From assembly GCA_947627395.1 (NCBI GenBank), contig CANQVW010000021.1:1-16212 (forward strand): a stretch of 16,212 bases of DNA. Reading direction: 5' to 3'. The first letter of the stretch is position 1. The number at the start of each line of letters is the position of its first letter. Source of the stretch: an uncultured Bacilli bacterium. GTDB lineage: Bacteria; Bacillota_I; Bacilli_A; ML615J-28; CAG-698. Below, one piece after another: positions 1-6,806 of the stretch. Under the pieces are notes generated by a model. The model searched no databases, was not told the origin of the DNA, and worked only from the letters and a program-made list of their open reading frames with translations. A program made the position numbers and the translations under genes.

Positions 1-252
1 GATAATATTTATAATGTTCCAATTTCTGGTATCATTCGAGCATATAATAGTATGCTTATTCAGCTAGATCCCTATTTTAGCGCAGAACTTAATTACTATA
101 AAAGTTTCCGCTCGGCATATAATCTTGCCTTTGAAAAGGGAGATTACTCCAAAGAAACGGCTAAAATCGGTGGTGTTTTTGATGTAACTGTCGCGCTTAA
201 AGAAGCCGTAAAAGAGCAATCAGAAAACAGCTTTCAATCCTATATGGATTGA
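1..252 (+). CDS. C-terminal fragment of an unrecognised protein (5' end outside window)
   Basis: An open frame runs from the first base to a TGA at 250-252, giving 83 residues. The first ATG is at position 52, but the frame is open upstream of it and there is no ribosome binding site before it, so the gene almost certainly begins outside the window. The fragment is soluble-looking, mixed alpha-helical, and rich in Tyr, Glu and Lys, with no membrane segment. I recognise no motif and assign no function. It is followed about 60 bases later by a probable terminator, so it ends its own transcription unit. Its base composition is less AT-extreme than the DNA that follows, which suggests it belongs to a different backbone from the decayed region downstream. 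Confidence 0.6.
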   Translation, partial: DNIYNVPISGIIRAYNSMLIQLDPYFSAELNYYKSFRSAYNLAFEKGDYSKETAKIGGVFDVTVALKEAVKEQSENSFQSYMD

Positions 253-314
253 TTGGGCAAAGTTTTCCATTCGTTTCGCAATGGCAAGTGCATATTGATT
301 TTTACAATATTTAA

Positions 315-352
315 AAAAATCACCACTAGCTATTATGATTTTGGTGGTTTTT
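315..352 (+). terminator. Rho-independent terminator after the first gene
   Basis: AAAAATCACCA (315-325) pairs with TGGTGGTTTTT (342-352) as an 11-bp stem with one G-T wobble and a 16-base loop. The right arm ends in a T run. It sits about 60 bases after the stop at 252. Confidence 0.65.
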
Positions 353-380
353 GTTTATAGCCTGCGTGCATTGTATCAAA

Positions 381-398
381 ATGGTACTCTTTTACCAT
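381..398. repeat. Palindrome ATGGTA-N6-TACCAT, possible element end
   Basis: This is a perfect 6-bp inverted repeat around ctcttt. On the opposite strand it reads ATGGTAAAAGAGTACCAT, which resembles ATGGTAAGAGTACCA at 5750-5764. The two sites are therefore related and in inverted orientation about 5.4 kb apart. They could be terminal sequences of a mobile element or two copies of a regulatory site. Confidence 0.4.
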
Positions 399-407
399 AT
401 TGAAAGA

Positions 408-422
408 ACGAAAAGGCTGCAT
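408..422 (+). repeat. 15-bp direct repeat, left copy
   Basis: ACGAAAAGGCTGCAT matches ACGAAATGGCTGCAT at 5718-5732 in 14 of 15 positions, same orientation. Such GC-containing words are unusual in this AT-rich stretch. The pair brackets the decayed export region. Confidence 0.45.
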
Positions 423-433
423 AGACAAAAATG

Positions 434-470
434 CTCTAAAATATAGTTGTTTTAGGGTGTTTTTATTTTT
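434..470 (+). terminator. Probable Rho-independent terminator
   Basis: CTCTAAAA (434-441) pairs with TTTTAGGG (450-457), with one G-T wobble and an 8-base loop. A T-rich tail follows (460-471). No intact gene lies directly upstream, so it may have belonged to a lost gene. Confidence 0.5.
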
Positions 471-990
471 TAATTTCCATAAGTAATTATTTTAATGATC
501 ATTTTGTAATTTATCATATTATACAAAAATGTTTTATTTTTAGGACTGTATATTTCGTTATGTCGTGAACCAACGTGATTAGAACTTAAATTCAGTAATA
601 TTAAATATAAAAATATTGCTTAAAAATTAAAGAAAAATTACAAAGAGATAAAGAAATTTTAACAATGGACATGATTTTTATTTTTATGAGGAATGCCCTA
701 TATATAAGTATTTTTAATTTGATATTATTTACCATTTGTTATATAATGCTTTACGTACATGCACAGAAACCCTACCATAAATCAAATATTTTAATGAAAA
801 ATGTATTAACGCAAAAACAAGCCTTTTACCCTTAGAGTTTATGAGGTTATAGTAACTCCACAATTTAAAATATACAGATCTTTGAAAATTTAATATGTTT
901 AATTTTGTGAAGCAAACATTATATTGTTTTTTAATAATTTAAAAATAATACACACAAGTTTTTTCTCAATGTGCCCTAAGATTAATCTTA
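471..990. other. Gene-free AT-rich stretch
   Basis: No open frame of useful length, no ribosome binding site followed by a start, and no structured RNA that I can recognise on either strand. Its composition resembles the decayed genes downstream, so it may be eroded coding DNA. Confidence 0.5.
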
Positions 991-1372
991 ATGGAAACAG
1001 CTAATCAAAATTTATTATTAACAAATGAAGTGAAAAATTTTGAAAATAAGGTAAATAAATCTGAAGATAAAGTTGAAAAAAAACAAGGAGTTCAATTTAC
1101 TGTTTTTTATAGTAATTTCAATAATTTCATTTATTATGACAAATTCAAAGATGTTGACAGATTGAACTATTGATCTTCGGATTGTTTAAGCAATTAATTT
1201 TTATTTATTAACAGTTTTATTTTTATTTGCTTTAATATATTTGTTTATGAGAATAATTGCTAAAAAAGAATTTAAAATTAGAAATTTAATAATTTTATTA
1301 GGATTACCTATATTATTTGCCGTTTTAGTATTTGTTTCAAACTTTGTTTTTAACATATTTAATATTGGTTAG
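991..1372 (+). pseudogene. Broken gene for a small multi-span membrane protein
   Basis: A short frame (991-1173) encodes a charged N-terminal part. Near the A-run at 1077-1083 a +1 shift gives a hydrophobic segment (LLFFIVISIISFIM). After two stops (TGA at 1163-1165, TAA at 1187-1189) the same frame gives two more hydrophobic segments (FYLLTVLFLFALIYLF and LIILLGLPILFAVLVF), ending at the TAG at 1370-1372. Together this reads as a protein of about 125 residues with a charged head and three membrane spans, inactivated by one frameshift and two stops. No family is recognised. There is no good ribosome binding site before 991. A hairpin with T tail about 95 bases downstream fits as its original terminator. 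A role in peptide immunity or transport is only a guess from the neighbouring exporter. Confidence 0.45.
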
Positions 1373-1465
1373 TTGTACTAATAAATTATTGCTTATGTAT
1401 TTTAATCAATGATTCATTATATTTTTTCAATTCTAGTTTATATGTATTAAATATAAAAATAAGTA

Positions 1466-1506
1466 GAAAGTGCTTAGTTACTAAAAAATAATTAAGTACT
1501 TTTTCT
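1466..1506 (+). terminator. Probable terminator after the broken membrane gene
   Basis: AGTGCTTA (1469-1476) pairs with TAAGTACT (1493-1500), with one G-T wobble, extended by AAA with TTT. A run of Ts follows (1500-1505). Confidence 0.55.
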
Positions 1507-1561
1507 ATTAAAATTGTTATACTCTAAAATTTAATTTACTTTTATAGGTACAAAATAAAAA

Positions 1562-1575
1562 CGAAAACGTTTGCG
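1562..1575. promoter_or_regulatory. Palindromic operator candidate overlapping the -35 box
   Basis: CGAAAACGTTTGCG is a 14-bp palindrome imperfect at one base-pair position, centred on AACGTT. It overlaps the -35 box at 1571-1576, where a bound repressor would block RNA polymerase. It loosely resembles catabolite-responsive (cre) sites, which have a CG centre, but the outer bases deviate, so the regulator is not identified. Confidence 0.4.
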
Positions 1576-1599
1576 AAAAAATATAAAATATGTTATAGT
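1571..1599 (+). promoter_or_regulatory. Sigma-A-type promoter for the ABC exporter
   Basis: -35 TTGCGA (1571-1576), 17-base spacer, -10 TATAGT (1594-1599). It points toward the exporter gene that starts at 1860, leaving a leader of about 250 bases that contains a decayed reading frame. Confidence 0.55.
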
Positions 1600-1689
1600 A
1601 TTGTTGAAAGTGTAAATTTTCGTTATCAACAAAATAAAATTAAAAAAGTATAGATGTATATAAAAATATTTTAATAGAATTAAGGTCTA

Positions 1690-1849
1690 CGATAGGGTTA
1701 AAAGATTTTGAAAAATTAAAGATAAGTATTTATTCGTTATAAATAGATATCTTAAAATTCGAAATTGGGATATTGAAGTAGTAGCACCAATAGATAGGGC
1801 TAAATTTAATGCTAATTTTAGAGTTCTTTTGAAAGAACTAGAGTTATAA
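1690..1849 (+). pseudogene. Remnant of an unidentified gene end
   Basis: Two overlapping frames read like one protein tail split by a frameshift: TIGLKDFEKLK from about 1690, then a 45-residue frame from 1712 to the TAA at 1847-1849 with the protein-like stretch IRNWDIEVVAPIDRAKF. The stop overlaps the AAGGAG (1848-1853) that serves the exporter gene, an arrangement typical of neighbouring genes in one operon. There is no start codon with a ribosome binding site. The family is not recognised. It is most likely the last part of a gene once translated just before the exporter. Confidence 0.35.
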
Positions 1850-1859
1850 GGAGTTTAAA

Positions 1860-3644
1860 ATGAAAAATAAATCAACAAAAATGTTTAAAACAAAAATGTT
1901 TAAAAATTTCACATATCTATTATCATTTTTTCTTAAGTATGGTAAAAGTTTTTTTATTTTTATAATATTTACTTGCTTATTTACTCCGTTATTTACTGTT
2001 CTTGATATTTATCTTTTAAAATTTTCACTTGCTTCTATTAATAATCCCTTATATAAAGTAATCATGGGTGTTTCGTTGATATTGGGCTTAATGTTATTTA
2101 TAAATTTTGTTAGCAATATTATAGAAATATATATGGGAGAAAAATTGATTGTTAAAATACGTTCAAATATAAATAAAGAAATATTTGATAAAATAAGAGT
2201 TACCGACTTTAAATATTTTGATGATAGCTTGTTTTATGATAACTATTCTTGGACAGTAAATCAATTAGTAAATCAATCTCATGCTGCAGCAAGATTTATC
2301 TGGAATATAATTTCCTCTTTGATTACAATAATATCTTTAGTTATTTTTATGATTAGTATGGATTGGATTGTAATCCTATTTTCTGTAATGTCTGTAATTG
2401 TTGCAACAATTTTATCATCTAAAATTACTAAACTACATTATAATAAAAATAATGAATCTATTTTGTATAACAGGGGACATGGATATATCAATAGATTATA
2501 TTATTTAAAGGATTATGCATCAGTTATTAAAACTACAGAGGCTTCAGAAATTTTAAATAAAAAATTTGATGAAAATACTGATTCATTAGTTAAAGTGGCT
2601 AATAAATACAAAGTTAAATTAACTATTTTAGGTATATTAGAATTTCTAAATACTTATGTTTTTATGGGATGTACTATTATTTATTTATGTTATAGAATTC
2701 AAAATAATCAAGGTATAGGAATTGATGATTTTGCGGCATTAATTGTATCAGCAACTACATTAAAAAACCAATTGACTAATTTTTTAAAGATCATTCCAAA
2801 TTTTCAAAACATCTCACTATATGGTGAAAGAATTTATCATTTTTTTAATACTATTTCAAATATAGAAAATTCTAATAATACAAAGCAAATTAATGAGTTA
2901 CCTTTTACCATTGAAATAAAAAATTTAAAGTTTAAGTATAAAGATACTTATGTATTAAAAAACATTAATATAAGTATAAAAAAAGGACAAAAAGTAGCAA
3001 TTGTTGGCGAAAATGGAGCAGGTAAAACAACAATAACTAATTTATTATTGAGATTATATGATCCAGAAGAAGGATCAATATTTATAAATAATGAGCCTAT
3101 TGCTTCCTTGGATCTTAATAAATATAGAAATAACATAGGGGTTGCATTTCAAAAAAGTGTTAGTTTTTCATTAACAATTCGTGAAAATATGAAGTTTTAC
3201 AATGATAAAATTACTGATGAAGAAATTAATAAAATTTTTGAATTGGTTGGTTTTGATAAAGTAATGAAAAGGGGTGAATTCACATTAGATTCATATTTAA
3301 CAAAAGAGTTTCATAAAGATGGACTTGAATTATCAGGTGGCGAATTACAATTATTCTCCATTTGTAGATTGTTTACAAAAAAATTTGGTTTATTGATTTT
3401 AGATGAACCATCTTCCTCTTTGGATCCTATAGTGGAACATCATTTAAATAATTTAATTTTGAATGAGATAAAAAATACAACTATGATTTTAATTTCTCAT
3501 CGACTATCAAACGTTAGAAAATGTGATAAAATTTTCTTCATTTCAGATGGGGAAGTATTGGAGTGTGGAACTCATGATGAATTAATAAATAAAAATGGCA
3601 AATATTGTGAGATGTTTAATAAACAAGCTGAAAATTATAGGTGA
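1860..3644 (+). CDS. ABC exporter (fused permease and ATPase), peptide-type
   Basis: This 594-residue half-transporter has an N-terminal membrane domain of about 335 residues (several hydrophobic spans between residues 20 and 310) followed by an ATPase domain. Visible ATPase motifs are Walker A GENGAGKT (383-390), signature LSGGE (491-495), Walker B LLILDEP with D515-E516, and the H-loop histidine of ISHR (547). Length and order are normal for the MsbA/bacteriocin-exporter class. It should work as a homodimer in the cytoplasmic membrane and export a peptide or lipid. It lacks the N-terminal C39 leader peptidase of SunT-type exporters. The start is fixed by AAGGAG at 1848-1853. All three tryptophans use TGG, so the standard code applies. 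It is the only intact gene among several decayed ones that look like peptide-maturation genes. The substrate cannot be read from sequence. Confidence 0.9.
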   Translation: MKNKSTKMFKTKMFKNFTYLLSFFLKYGKSFFIFIIFTCLFTPLFTVLDIYLLKFSLASINNPLYKVIMGVSLILGLMLFINFVSNIIEIYMGEKLIVKIRSNINKEIFDKIRVTDFKYFDDSLFYDNYSWTVNQLVNQSHAAARFIWNIISSLITIISLVIFMISMDWIVILFSVMSVIVATILSSKITKLHYNKNNESILYNRGHGYINRLYYLKDYASVIKTTEASEILNKKFDENTDSLVKVANKYKVKLTILGILEFLNTYVFMGCTIIYLCYRIQNNQGIGIDDFAALIVSATTLKNQLTNFLKIIPNFQNISLYGERIYHFFNTISNIENSNNTKQINELPFTIEIKNLKFKYKDTYVLKNINISIKKGQKVAIVGENGAGKTTITNLLLRLYDPEEGSIFINNEPIASLDLNKYRNNIGVAFQKSVSFSLTIRENMKFYNDKITDEEINKIFELVGFDKVMKRGEFTLDSYLTKEFHKDGLELSGGELQLFSICRLFTKKFGLLILDEPSSSLDPIVEHHLNNLILNEIKNTTMILISHRLSNVRKCDKIFFISDGEVLECGTHDELINKNGKYCEMFNKQAENYR

Positions 3645-3648
3645 AAAA

Positions 3649-4108
3649 ATGTCAAAATTAAACATAATGAAATTTATAACAAATAAATTTGGAACAATTC
3701 CTTTTACATGTTCTGTTGAATGTATAATTCCTTGAGGGCAAGAGGGAAAGACACAATTAAAAAATATATTAATGAAGTTAAAAAAGGAGATATTGTTTTA
3801 GTCTATTCTAATAGTTTCTTTAAGATACATAGAGCTGTAAAAGTTAAACATAGTATAATTACAAAAGATGATTTTAAAGTCACATAGGATAGCAATAATG
3901 ATAAAAACAATATAATTCGATATTTATACTCCATTGAAAATATTCAATTAGAGTATCATCATTTTATCGATAGAATTTGTAATCATTATGTGATATTGCT
4001 GAATTATATGCAAAGAAGCCAAAAGAATATATTGAGCGTATATCACAAAATAAAGAAAAAATATTAGAATTATCAAATAAAGTGGTTAATGAAAATGAAA
4101 TAAAATAA
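3649..4108 (+). pseudogene. Broken S24/S26 (signal-peptidase-like) gene
   Basis: An ATG five bases after the exporter stop opens a 28-codon frame ending in TGA. After a frame change the sequence continues with INEVKKGDIVLVYSN and FKIHRAVKVKHSIITKDD, up to the TAG at 3885-3887. The order GDIVLV, then an iHR.vkV segment, then iTKgD is what small S24/S26 peptidase-like proteins near peptide exporters show. The catalytic Ser region (normally SMxPT) should fall around 3720-3740, where the frame is disrupted, so no active site remains. Further fragments in two frames (ending ISQNKEKILELSNKVVN before the TAA at 4106-4108) may be the rest of this gene or a small neighbour. At least two stops and two shifts make it nonfunctional. 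The family call rests on motif spacing only. Confidence 0.45.
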
Positions 4109-4845
4109 TGAATGATTTTGCAAGTTTTTTATAATTAATTTGATTAGAAATAAAATTAATTTAATCATTGAAAATGAATTTTATATAAATAACGAATTTT
4201 GTCCAAATGATGCAATAAAAATCATAATTGAACATAAATTATGATTGCACTATTGTAACGATATAATTTGAAATAATTTATTACCAAATGAAAACAATGA
4301 ATTAAAGGCAATTTTTTTAATGAAAAGATCAAAAGAAGAAAATATGTAGATTTTTTAGAAATACTGATTAGATTGTTAAATAAAAATAATATTAATTTTA
4401 TTGTATATAAAGGATATATATTAGAATGTTTAATTTACAATGATATTAAAAGAACTTATTTAGATATAGATATTATTTTAAATGACTTTAATGATTTTGA
4501 AAAAGTCAAGCATACTTTATATAATAGTTTTGATGTGAATCTTGATACATCTTTAACAGATACTATTTTTATAAGTGAGTATAAAATTGAAATTGTTTTA
4601 AAGAATCGTATTTATTGTATAGAAGTTAAAACACTTGCTCATTCGGGTAGAATTAAATTGAAAGTTAAAAATGAAATTTACAAAACATTTTCATTAAAAA
4701 ATTTTCGCAAACTTAATATTATATTTATATCAATACATTGAAAATATTGTACTATTTACAATATAGAAATAAACATGCTTTACAATACATTGTAGATTTA
4801 TATGAATGTATCATTAAATATCAAAGTGTTTTAAATCTGTATTAA
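4108..4845 (+). pseudogene. Broken nucleotidyltransferase (NTP_transf_5-like) gene
   Basis: An ATG overlaps the previous stop (TAATG at 4106-4110). The reading then needs frame changes near 4130, in the seven-T run at 4312-4318, and near 4740, and it crosses in-frame TGA codons near 4245 and 4268. The best-preserved part (about 4325-4738) carries INFIVYKGYILECLIYND followed by KRTYLDIDIILND. This matches the LKG..l...lY.....R...DiDlL pattern of the uncharacterised nucleotidyltransferase family (Pfam NTP_transf_5). The aspartates of DIDI are the expected metal ligands. A third frame (4744-4845) supplies the tail with HALQYIVDLYECI. Such genes commonly sit beside ABC exporters in lasso and related RiPP clusters. 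It is clearly inactivated here. Confidence 0.55.
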
Positions 4846-4921
4846 TTTATACATTTGTGGGCTTCCTGGCGGATTTTTAAGTTTTTTGGAAATTTAGAAA
4901 TTCACAAGGAGGTTTTTTATT

Positions 4922-5008
4922 ATGAAAAAGAAGATTATTTATAAAGTGACAACTAAATATTCAATTGAAATTGAAGTTGAAAATATTAATAAAGAAAAAG
5001 TTAATTGA
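4922..5008 (+). CDS. Small ORF of 28 residues with a strong ribosome binding site
   Basis: AAGGAGG at 4906-4912 stands 9 bases before an ATG. The frame encodes 28 residues starting MKKKIIYKVTTKYSIEIE, rich in Lys, Ile and Glu, and stops at TGA 5006-5008. It has no Cys, no Gly-Gly leader motif and no signal peptide, so there is no positive evidence that it is a precursor peptide. It may be the preserved start of a larger gene whose frame was lost, because coding-like sequence of an ABC ATPase follows directly in another frame. It is real as a translation start, but its status as a functional gene is doubtful. Confidence 0.3.
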   Translation: MKKKIIYKVTTKYSIEIEVENINKEKVN

Positions 5009-5632
5009 AGAATATAGTTTATTTGAGCAATCTATAAACATTGATAATGTTAATTTTTCGTATGATGATAATAAAAGAATATTAAGTGATATTCATCAAT
5101 GTATTAAAAAAGGTGTGAAAAATTTAGGAAAATAACATTAATAAATTTAGTAGTAAAATTTTATAATCCAATAAGTGGAAAATTAAGTATAAATAATGTG
5201 GATTACTCTATGTTAAATACTATGAATGTCCGAAAAAAATTAGAGTAATATTTCAAGATTTTTAAATTCTCGCTATATCAGTTGCCAATAATATATTGAT
5301 GAGAAAGTGCGAATCAAAGAGTGATGCAGAACAAGTTATTAAAGCACTAAAAAGTGTTGATTTATTTGATAAAATAAATTCTTTGAAAAATGGAATTTAT
5401 CCAAATATCCCAAAGGAGTTTGATTAAGATACAGTTATTTTTTCTGGAAGAAAAATTACAAAAAAAAGCTATTGTAAGAGCAATTATTTCTAATTCTGAA
5501 ATTCTTATATTTAATGAAATGTCTAGTACGTTAGATCCAATAGCTGAACATGAATTAACAAAAGAAATATTGGAAAATTTTAAGGATAAAACAATAATTA
5601 TAATCTCGCATAGATTATATACGACAAAATAA
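5009..5632 (+). pseudogene. Decayed second ABC-transporter ATPase domain
   Basis: Fragments in several frames follow the order of an ABC ATPase: INIDNVNFSYDDNKRIL (A-loop region), a shortened Walker A where KKGVKNLGK runs into ITLINLVVKFYNP, SGKLSINNVDYSML, a Q-loop remnant VIFQDF followed by a stop, ANNILMRKC, then IVRAIISNSEILIFNEMSSTLDP (Walker B, first Asp changed to Asn, core IFNEMSS), and the H-loop IIIISHRL. The LSGGE signature is destroyed and the P-loop has lost residues. Order and spacing parallel the intact exporter at 1860-3644. No membrane domain is found upstream, so a large deletion probably preceded the point decay. It ends with TAA at 5630-5632. Confidence 0.65.
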
Positions 5633-5717
5633 CATAAATACAATTCTTAACTTAGAAAAGACTACTTAACCTATTGAGATATATAGCTTTTTCATATTAT
5701 TTATAGATCTTTAGTGT

Positions 5718-5732
5718 ACGAAATGGCTGCAT
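5718..5732 (+). repeat. 15-bp direct repeat, right copy
   Basis: ACGAAATGGCTGCAT differs from the copy at 408-422 by one base and has the same orientation. It lies just beyond the last decayed gene of the export region. Confidence 0.45.
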
Positions 5733-5750
5733 GTTCTTGATTTTCTAAAA

Positions 5751-5764
5751 TGGTAAGAGTACCA
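5751..5764. repeat. Palindrome TGGTA-AGAG-TACCA
   Basis: A perfect 5-bp inverted repeat with a 4-base loop, related to the reverse complement of the palindrome at 381-398. It and the 15-bp repeat are the only structured features in the gene-free stretch 5633-5885. Confidence 0.4.
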
Positions 5765-5885
5765 AATTTCACATTATAATTTCATATAGAAAAATTGATC
5801 ATTTACAGCTATATTGTAGATTATAAAGTTTCTCATAAATTATGACATAATTCATCATTTTTATTCAATTTTTGTATAAAAATCA

Positions 5886-5914
5886 TTGAAAGAAAAATAA
5901 GAAAATGTTATACT
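5886..5914 (+). promoter_or_regulatory. Strong extended -10 promoter
   Basis: -35 TTGAAA (5886-5891), 17-base spacer, -10 TATACT (5909-5914), preceded by TG one base upstream (extended -10). Transcription would start near 5921, run into a hairpin leader and the broken HTH remnant, and meet a terminator at about 6072-6124. Partial read-through would reach the HTH regulator gene at 6205. Confidence 0.7.
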
Positions 5915-5917
5915 ATA

Positions 5918-5967
5918 GAAAATAGTGAAATTATAGGCAATCATCTATCATAATTTTCTCTATTTTC
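5918..5967 (+). promoter_or_regulatory. Leader hairpin at the transcript start
   Basis: GAAAATAGTGAAATTAT (5918-5934) is nearly complementary to ATAATTTTCTCTATTTTC (5950-5967), with one mismatch and one bulge and a loop of about 15 bases. It forms the first part of the predicted transcript and ends two bases before the AAAGGAGGG ribosome binding site at 5970-5978. It could stabilise the RNA or modulate initiation. Confidence 0.4.
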
Positions 5968-5980
5968 TAAAGGAGGGATT

Positions 5981-6071
5981 ATGCATTGGTCTAGAGCTAA
6001 TAAGTCATTACTTATACGTAGTGGCTACTATAGGATTATCAAAAAGAACAATTCATAAAGATAGAAAATAG
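5981..6071 (+). pseudogene. Short broken HTH gene, possibly SpoIIID-like
   Basis: AAAGGAGGG is well placed before an ATG that opens only 25 codons (MHWSRANKSLLIR, stop 6056-6058). Shifting frame once after about codon 13 gives VVATIGLSKRTIHKDRK, ending in TAG at 6069-6071. The word GLSKRTIHKD closely resembles the recognition-helix region of the sporulation regulator SpoIIID (SKSTVHKD) and related short HTH proteins. At about 30 residues the gene would be much shorter than SpoIIID (80-95), so this is most likely a deleted, frameshifted remnant that still has a strong promoter and ribosome binding site. A short functional peptide or a small RNA cannot be excluded. Confidence 0.35.
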
Positions 6072-6124
6072 AGTACTTACTGAAAGAGGGAAACTTCTTT
6101 TTAGTTGGTGCTTTTTTTATTTTA
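6072..6124 (+). terminator. Probable terminator after the short transcript
   Basis: An imperfect stem pairs AGTAC..ACTGAAAGA (from 6072) with TTCTTTTTAGT..GGTGCT (to 6112), followed by seven Ts and an AT-rich tail. The promoter at 5886-5914 and this site would bracket a transcript of about 200 bases. Confidence 0.5.
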
Positions 6125-6154
6125 TAAATTATGTTAATCTATTAAAGAGTCAGC

Positions 6155-6198
6155 CTCCTTAATTATTTTAAAGTTATAAAGCAAGAATTAATAAGGAG
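6155..6198 (+). promoter_or_regulatory. Hairpin that may hide the ribosome binding site of the HTH gene
   Basis: CTCCTTA (6155-6161) is exactly complementary to TAAGGAG (6192-6198), the Shine-Dalgarno of the gene starting at 6205. Pairing extends with mismatches to 6167/6186. Forming this stem would occlude translation, so a ligand, RNA-binding protein or temperature could control expression of the regulator. Confidence 0.4.
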
Positions 6199-6204
6199 AA
6201 AAAT

Positions 6205-6648
6205 ATGAAGAAACAAAACAATCAAAATACAAACATTTTTAATTTCAGTTATTTTATTGAAGAATATGAAGAAGAAACAAAACTCATTAAAATGATGATG
6301 GGTACATTCCACCATGCATTTAAAGTTCTTTATGATTATTATAAAATACCATCTATAAATTACATTTCTAAATTGTGTAAAATCAACCATAGAACAATAG
6401 CAAGTTATTATGATGGAACATCATCCGAACCACATTATAAAAAAGTACTTGCCATATGTGCAGGACTATGCTTATCTCCTAGAGTTTCAGAATATCTACT
6501 CTCTACTATTAGAGTAGACTTATCAATATCTTCCAATGTACAAGATCATTTATATCATAAGTTACTGCATGTAGCATATCATGAAGGATTAGATAAATGG
6601 AATGAATATGTTAAAGAATCACATATAGGAGATGAACATTTATTATAA
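6205..6648 (+). CDS. HTH DNA-binding regulator
   Basis: This 147-residue cytoplasmic protein starts after AAGGAG at 6193-6198. Residues about 51-70 (ISKLCKINHRTIASYYDG) read as a helix-turn-helix of the XRE/Cro type. Residues 79-100 (KKVLAICAGLCLSPRVSEYLL) match the extra helices that follow the HTH in a widespread Bacillota group, and residues 116-136 (YHKLLHVAYHEGLDKWNEY) match that group's C-terminal WN-containing tail. The first 50 residues are charged and may be a sensor or dimerisation part. The gene stands alone between a terminator (6072-6124) and a strong terminator (6706-6751). It is likely a local regulator, and the twin palindromes at 6657-6674 and 6765-6782 are candidate binding sites. 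HTH assignment is fairly firm; target and ligand are unknown. Confidence 0.75.
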   Translation: MKKQNNQNTNIFNFSYFIEEYEEETKLIKMMMGTFHHAFKVLYDYYKIPSINYISKLCKINHRTIASYYDGTSSEPHYKKVLAICAGLCLSPRVSEYLLSTIRVDLSISSNVQDHLYHKLLHVAYHEGLDKWNEYVKESHIGDEHLL

Positions 6649-6656
6649 TATAAAAG

Positions 6657-6674
6657 TTTGTAATGAAGTACAAA
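6657..6674. promoter_or_regulatory. Operator candidate, copy 1 (TTTGTA-N6-TACAAA)
   Basis: TTTGTA-ATGAAG-TACAAA lies just after the HTH gene stop. The palindrome extends to nine base pairs per arm (AAGTTTGTA/TACAAACTT, 6654-6677). A near-identical site occurs 108 bases downstream. No T run follows, so it is not a simple terminator. Confidence 0.45.
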
Positions 6675-6705
6675 CTTGTCGCATGAATTAGACTTATTTA
6701 GACTT

Positions 6706-6751
6706 GGTTTTATCCGATTTCTTATCGAAATTTGGGTAAAGCCCTTTTTTT
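6706..6751 (+). terminator. Strong Rho-independent terminator
   Basis: GGTTTTATCCGATTTC (6706-6721) pairs with GAAATT-T-GGGTAAAGCC (6727-6743), using some G-T wobbles and a one-base bulge, around a 5-base loop. Seven Ts follow at 6745-6751. It separates the HTH gene from the phage-type operon. Confidence 0.8.
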
Positions 6752-6764
6752 ATGTAGAAAACCA

Positions 6765-6806
6765 TTTGTAGTGGAGTACAAAGGCAAAAAATAAATCGTT
6801 TATAAT
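6765..6806 (+). promoter_or_regulatory. Operator copy 2 with promoter -10 of the sigma-like gene
   Basis: TTTGTA-GTGGAG-TACAAA (6765-6782) repeats the first operator (same arms, spacer RTGRAG). A consensus -10 TATAAT stands at 6801-6806. The expected -35 position (about 6778-6783) falls on the right arm of the palindrome and has no good -35 sequence. This suggests either repression by occlusion or an activator-dependent promoter. It would drive the gene at 6903. Confidence 0.5.

Noticed and set aside
2948..3136. Reverse-strand open frames opposite the exporter, appendage, Mur ligase and regulator genes.
   Set aside because: They are antisense shadows of strong coding genes, without ribosome binding sites or recognisable domains.
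3649..4300. Several in-frame TGA codons that could be read as tryptophan (alternative genetic code).
   Set aside because: The intact exporter and all downstream genes use TGG for tryptophan and stop normally, and the same fragments also contain TAG stops and frameshifts. Ordinary decay explains them better.
4922..5008. RiPP precursor peptide.
   Set aside because: It has no Cys-rich or Gly-Gly core, no recognisable leader, and merges into the decayed ATPase sequence; kept only as a low-confidence small ORF.
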